Shown here piece after piece: positions 62,422 through 64,000 of a stretch of DNA of 64,000 nt; position 1 is the first letter of the stretch; the number at the start of each line of letters is the position of its first letter. The stretch is from Niastella yeongjuensis (GTDB lineage Bacteria; Bacteroidota; Bacteroidia; Chitinophagales; Chitinophagaceae): contig NZ_FOCZ01000010.1 of NCBI RefSeq assembly GCF_900110245.1, forward strand, positions 205,879-269,878, in the 5' to 3' direction. Under the pieces are notes generated by a model that saw only the letters and a program-made list of their open reading frames with translations, was not told where the DNA came from and did not search any database. The position numbers and the translations under genes are program-made.

Positions 62422-63798
62422 ATGCATCAAAATATTACTTTAAGAACATGTCTCAAAATAATACCATTGTTTTCCATGGTGTTGGCAATGAATAGTTCCT
62501 GTAAAAAGTATCTGAATGAAAAGCCAAAGCAAAACCTGGCAACTCCATCCACGCTAAGTGATTTGCAGGCCTTGTTAGATAACGGCTATTCCAATGGTAA
62601 CTCCACTTGTTATTCTGAATTTCTTGCTGATAATTATTATTTAACAGCTTCAGCCTGGAGTGGAGCAACTATCGATGATCGCTTAAATTATACATGGGAT
62701 AAGGATGCCAAATTGATTAGCCGCAGCAGTATCTGGAATGCACCTTATTCCGCGATTTATAATGCCAACCTGGTTTTGGATTATTTGCCTAACATAAAAA
62801 TAAGTGCATCAGACTCTACTTCGTATAAGAATATAAAAGGCACGGCGCTTTTTTGCAGGGCTTTTATGTTTTATCAGCTTGCCCAGTTATTTTGTAAACC
62901 CTTTACTTCATCTGCTGCTACCGATCTGGGAATAGTATTGAGAACAACGGCTGCTGTAGAAGCGGCATCAACCCGGTCTACAGTTCAGCAAACATATGAT
63001 CAAATAATAAACGATCTAACGATCGCTTCAGTGTTTTTACCCGCCACAACGCTGTTTTCAACACAGCCTAACAATGCTGCTGCCTGTGGTTTACTGGCGC
63101 GGGTTTATTTATCCATGCGGGATTACGAAAATGCGGGTATTTATGCAGGCAAAGCGTTGAACCTGAATAACTCCCTGTTGAATTATAATGCTATAACGAA
63201 GATCCCGGGATTTAAGCAAAACCCCGAGATCCAGTTTCTAAGCCGGGGAGGATATGGGCCTATCGGTCTTTTTGATCCAGCTGCCAGCAGAGTTGATTCA
63301 AACCTTTATAAAACATATGGTGCCGATGATCTAAGAAAGCAAATATGTTTTACAGTTAGTGCGGGAGCGGTGTCATGGCAAGGCAGTTATACATCTGAAT
63401 TCATACATGTATATGATCCGTTTGATGGGGTTGCTAATGACGAGATCTATCTTGTCAGGGCAGAATGCCTTGCAAGAGCAGGAAGTAAAGACGCCGCCAT
63501 GGCTGATTTGAATACATTGTTGAAAAATAGATACAAGGCGGGGACTTTTACAGGCCTCACTGCCAGCGATGCCAATGATGCATTGAATATAATACTTACC
63601 GAGCGACGAAAAGAATTGGTTTTTAGAGGTCTTCGCTGGACTGACCTCCGCAGGTTTAATGTGGAAGGCGCCAATATTACCCTAAAAAGAGACATTAATG
63701 GAACTGTTTATACACTCCCTCCAAATGATCTCAGGTGGTCAATATTAATACCTGAAGTGGAGATCAACCGTTCGGGCATTCAGCAAAATCCAAGGTAA
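62422..63798 (+). CDS. SusD/RagB-type nutrient-binding lipoprotein, second locus
   Basis: The 458-residue protein has a signal with a lipobox (LAMNSSC) and KKYLNEKPKQNLATPSTLSDLQALLDN. SusD blocks: GTALFCRAFMFYQLAQLFCKPF, ACGLLARVYLSMRDYENAGIYA and ERRKELVFRGLRWTDLRRFN. It clearly resembles the SusD at 15.7-17 kb. It starts 24 bp after susC. Confidence 0.95.
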   Translation: MHQNITLRTCLKIIPLFSMVLAMNSSCKKYLNEKPKQNLATPSTLSDLQALLDNGYSNGNSTCYSEFLADNYYLTASAWSGATIDDRLNYTWDKDAKLISRSSIWNAPYSAIYNANLVLDYLPNIKISASDSTSYKNIKGTALFCRAFMFYQLAQLFCKPFTSSAATDLGIVLRTTAAVEAASTRSTVQQTYDQIINDLTIASVFLPATTLFSTQPNNAAACGLLARVYLSMRDYENAGIYAGKALNLNNSLLNYNAITKIPGFKQNPEIQFLSRGGYGPIGLFDPAASRVDSNLYKTYGADDLRKQICFTVSAGAVSWQGSYTSEFIHVYDPFDGVANDEIYLVRAECLARAGSKDAAMADLNTLLKNRYKAGTFTGLTASDANDALNIILTERRKELVFRGLRWTDLRRFNVEGANITLKRDINGTVYTLPPNDLRWSILIPEVEINRSGIQQNPR

Positions 63799-63836
63799 TA
63801 CAGGACTCAAATTTATTCACGAGTAAATCCTTATTA

Positions 63837-64000
63837 ATGCAATTCTCTAAATATATTTTGGCCTTGTGTTGCCTGGGAATAACGGGTGTTGGTTTGGCGC
63901 AAAACCCCTTTACAGCCGGCAATATAGTAGTATACCGGATAGGAGACGGCAGTGCTCCGTTGAATGCAACTGCAGCCAAGGTTTTTCTGGATGAATATAC
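63837..64000 (+). CDS. Exported surface protein (3' truncated by window edge)
   Basis: Begins MQFSKYILALCCLGITGVGL, a signal peptide cleaved near LAQ, then NPFTAGNIVVYRIGDGSAPL and TAAKVFLDEYT, a recurrent opening of secreted T9SS-type or repeat proteins. The gene starts 38 bp after susD, so it is probably in the same operon and may help use the substrate. Only 54 residues are visible. Confidence 0.7.
   Translation, partial: MQFSKYILALCCLGITGVGLAQNPFTAGNIVVYRIGDGSAPLNATAAKVFLDEY

Overview
The window looks like a chromosomal segment of a Bacteroidota bacterium, most likely family Chitinophagaceae (Chitinophaga/Niastella-like). This is an inference from gene content: two SusC/SusD pairs each with an ECF sigma factor and FecR anti-sigma, type IX secretion (T9SS) sorting domains, a PorP/SprF protein beside a giant PKD-repeat protein, the SufBCDSE iron-sulfur operon, TAnnTTTG promoter elements, and few Shine-Dalgarno sequences. 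No rRNA, tRNA, CRISPR array, complete insertion sequence or prophage was seen.

Layout. 1-5 kb: end of a 2-oxoacid dehydrogenase E1 gene, an IS1595-like protein without the expected catalytic residues, a CDF metal exporter, a class A beta-lactamase-like lipoprotein, a single-domain response regulator and a purine nucleoside phosphorylase. 5-11 kb: a glycan-use cluster of sulfatase, its formylglycine-generating enzyme (FGE), a GH92 mannosidase and a LacI-type regulator. 11-15.6 kb: a PAS histidine kinase, a holin-like membrane protein, and two related small cysteine-containing exported peptides flanking a MauE/DoxX-like membrane protein. 15.7-23 kb (minus): sigma - FecR - terminator-like hairpin - SusC - SusD. 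23-26 kb: MBL-fold hydrolase, a tiny 15-codon ORF with a perfect Shine-Dalgarno and its own terminator, and a MOSC protein.

26-34.6 kb: PorP/SprF and a 1697-residue PKD/CHU_C protein flanked by 8-bp tandem repeats, then a small unknown ORF overlapping two tandem beta-barrel-like paralogues. 34.6-40 kb: YbbP- and YbbA-like ABC transporter divergent from a TesA-like esterase (the arrangement known in E. coli), and a type II NADH dehydrogenase. 40.4-44.9 kb (minus): three tail-collar (MdpB-like) proteins, a T9SS cargo protein and a Tat-signal protein. 45.2-51.5 kb: sufBCDSE, a SufT/MIP18-like gene and an Rrf2 regulator. 51.5-55.7 kb: a small secreted peptide, AraC regulator, divergent FAD monooxygenase, a lipoprotein and a very basic 72-residue protein. 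56-64 kb: a second sigma - FecR - SusC - SusD locus, with a frameshifted small membrane gene between FecR and SusC and an exported protein cut by the window edge.

Several families of short intergenic repeats (8-bp GTYAACNT units, GGCAGA-rich repeats, GC-rich REP-like hairpins) are scattered between genes. The candidates for undescribed biology are the cysteine-peptide/MauE cassette, the tail-collar/T9SS/Tat operon, the degenerate IS1595-like protein, the tiny ORF RNA near 24.4 kb and the 57-residue ORF coupled to the barrel pair.
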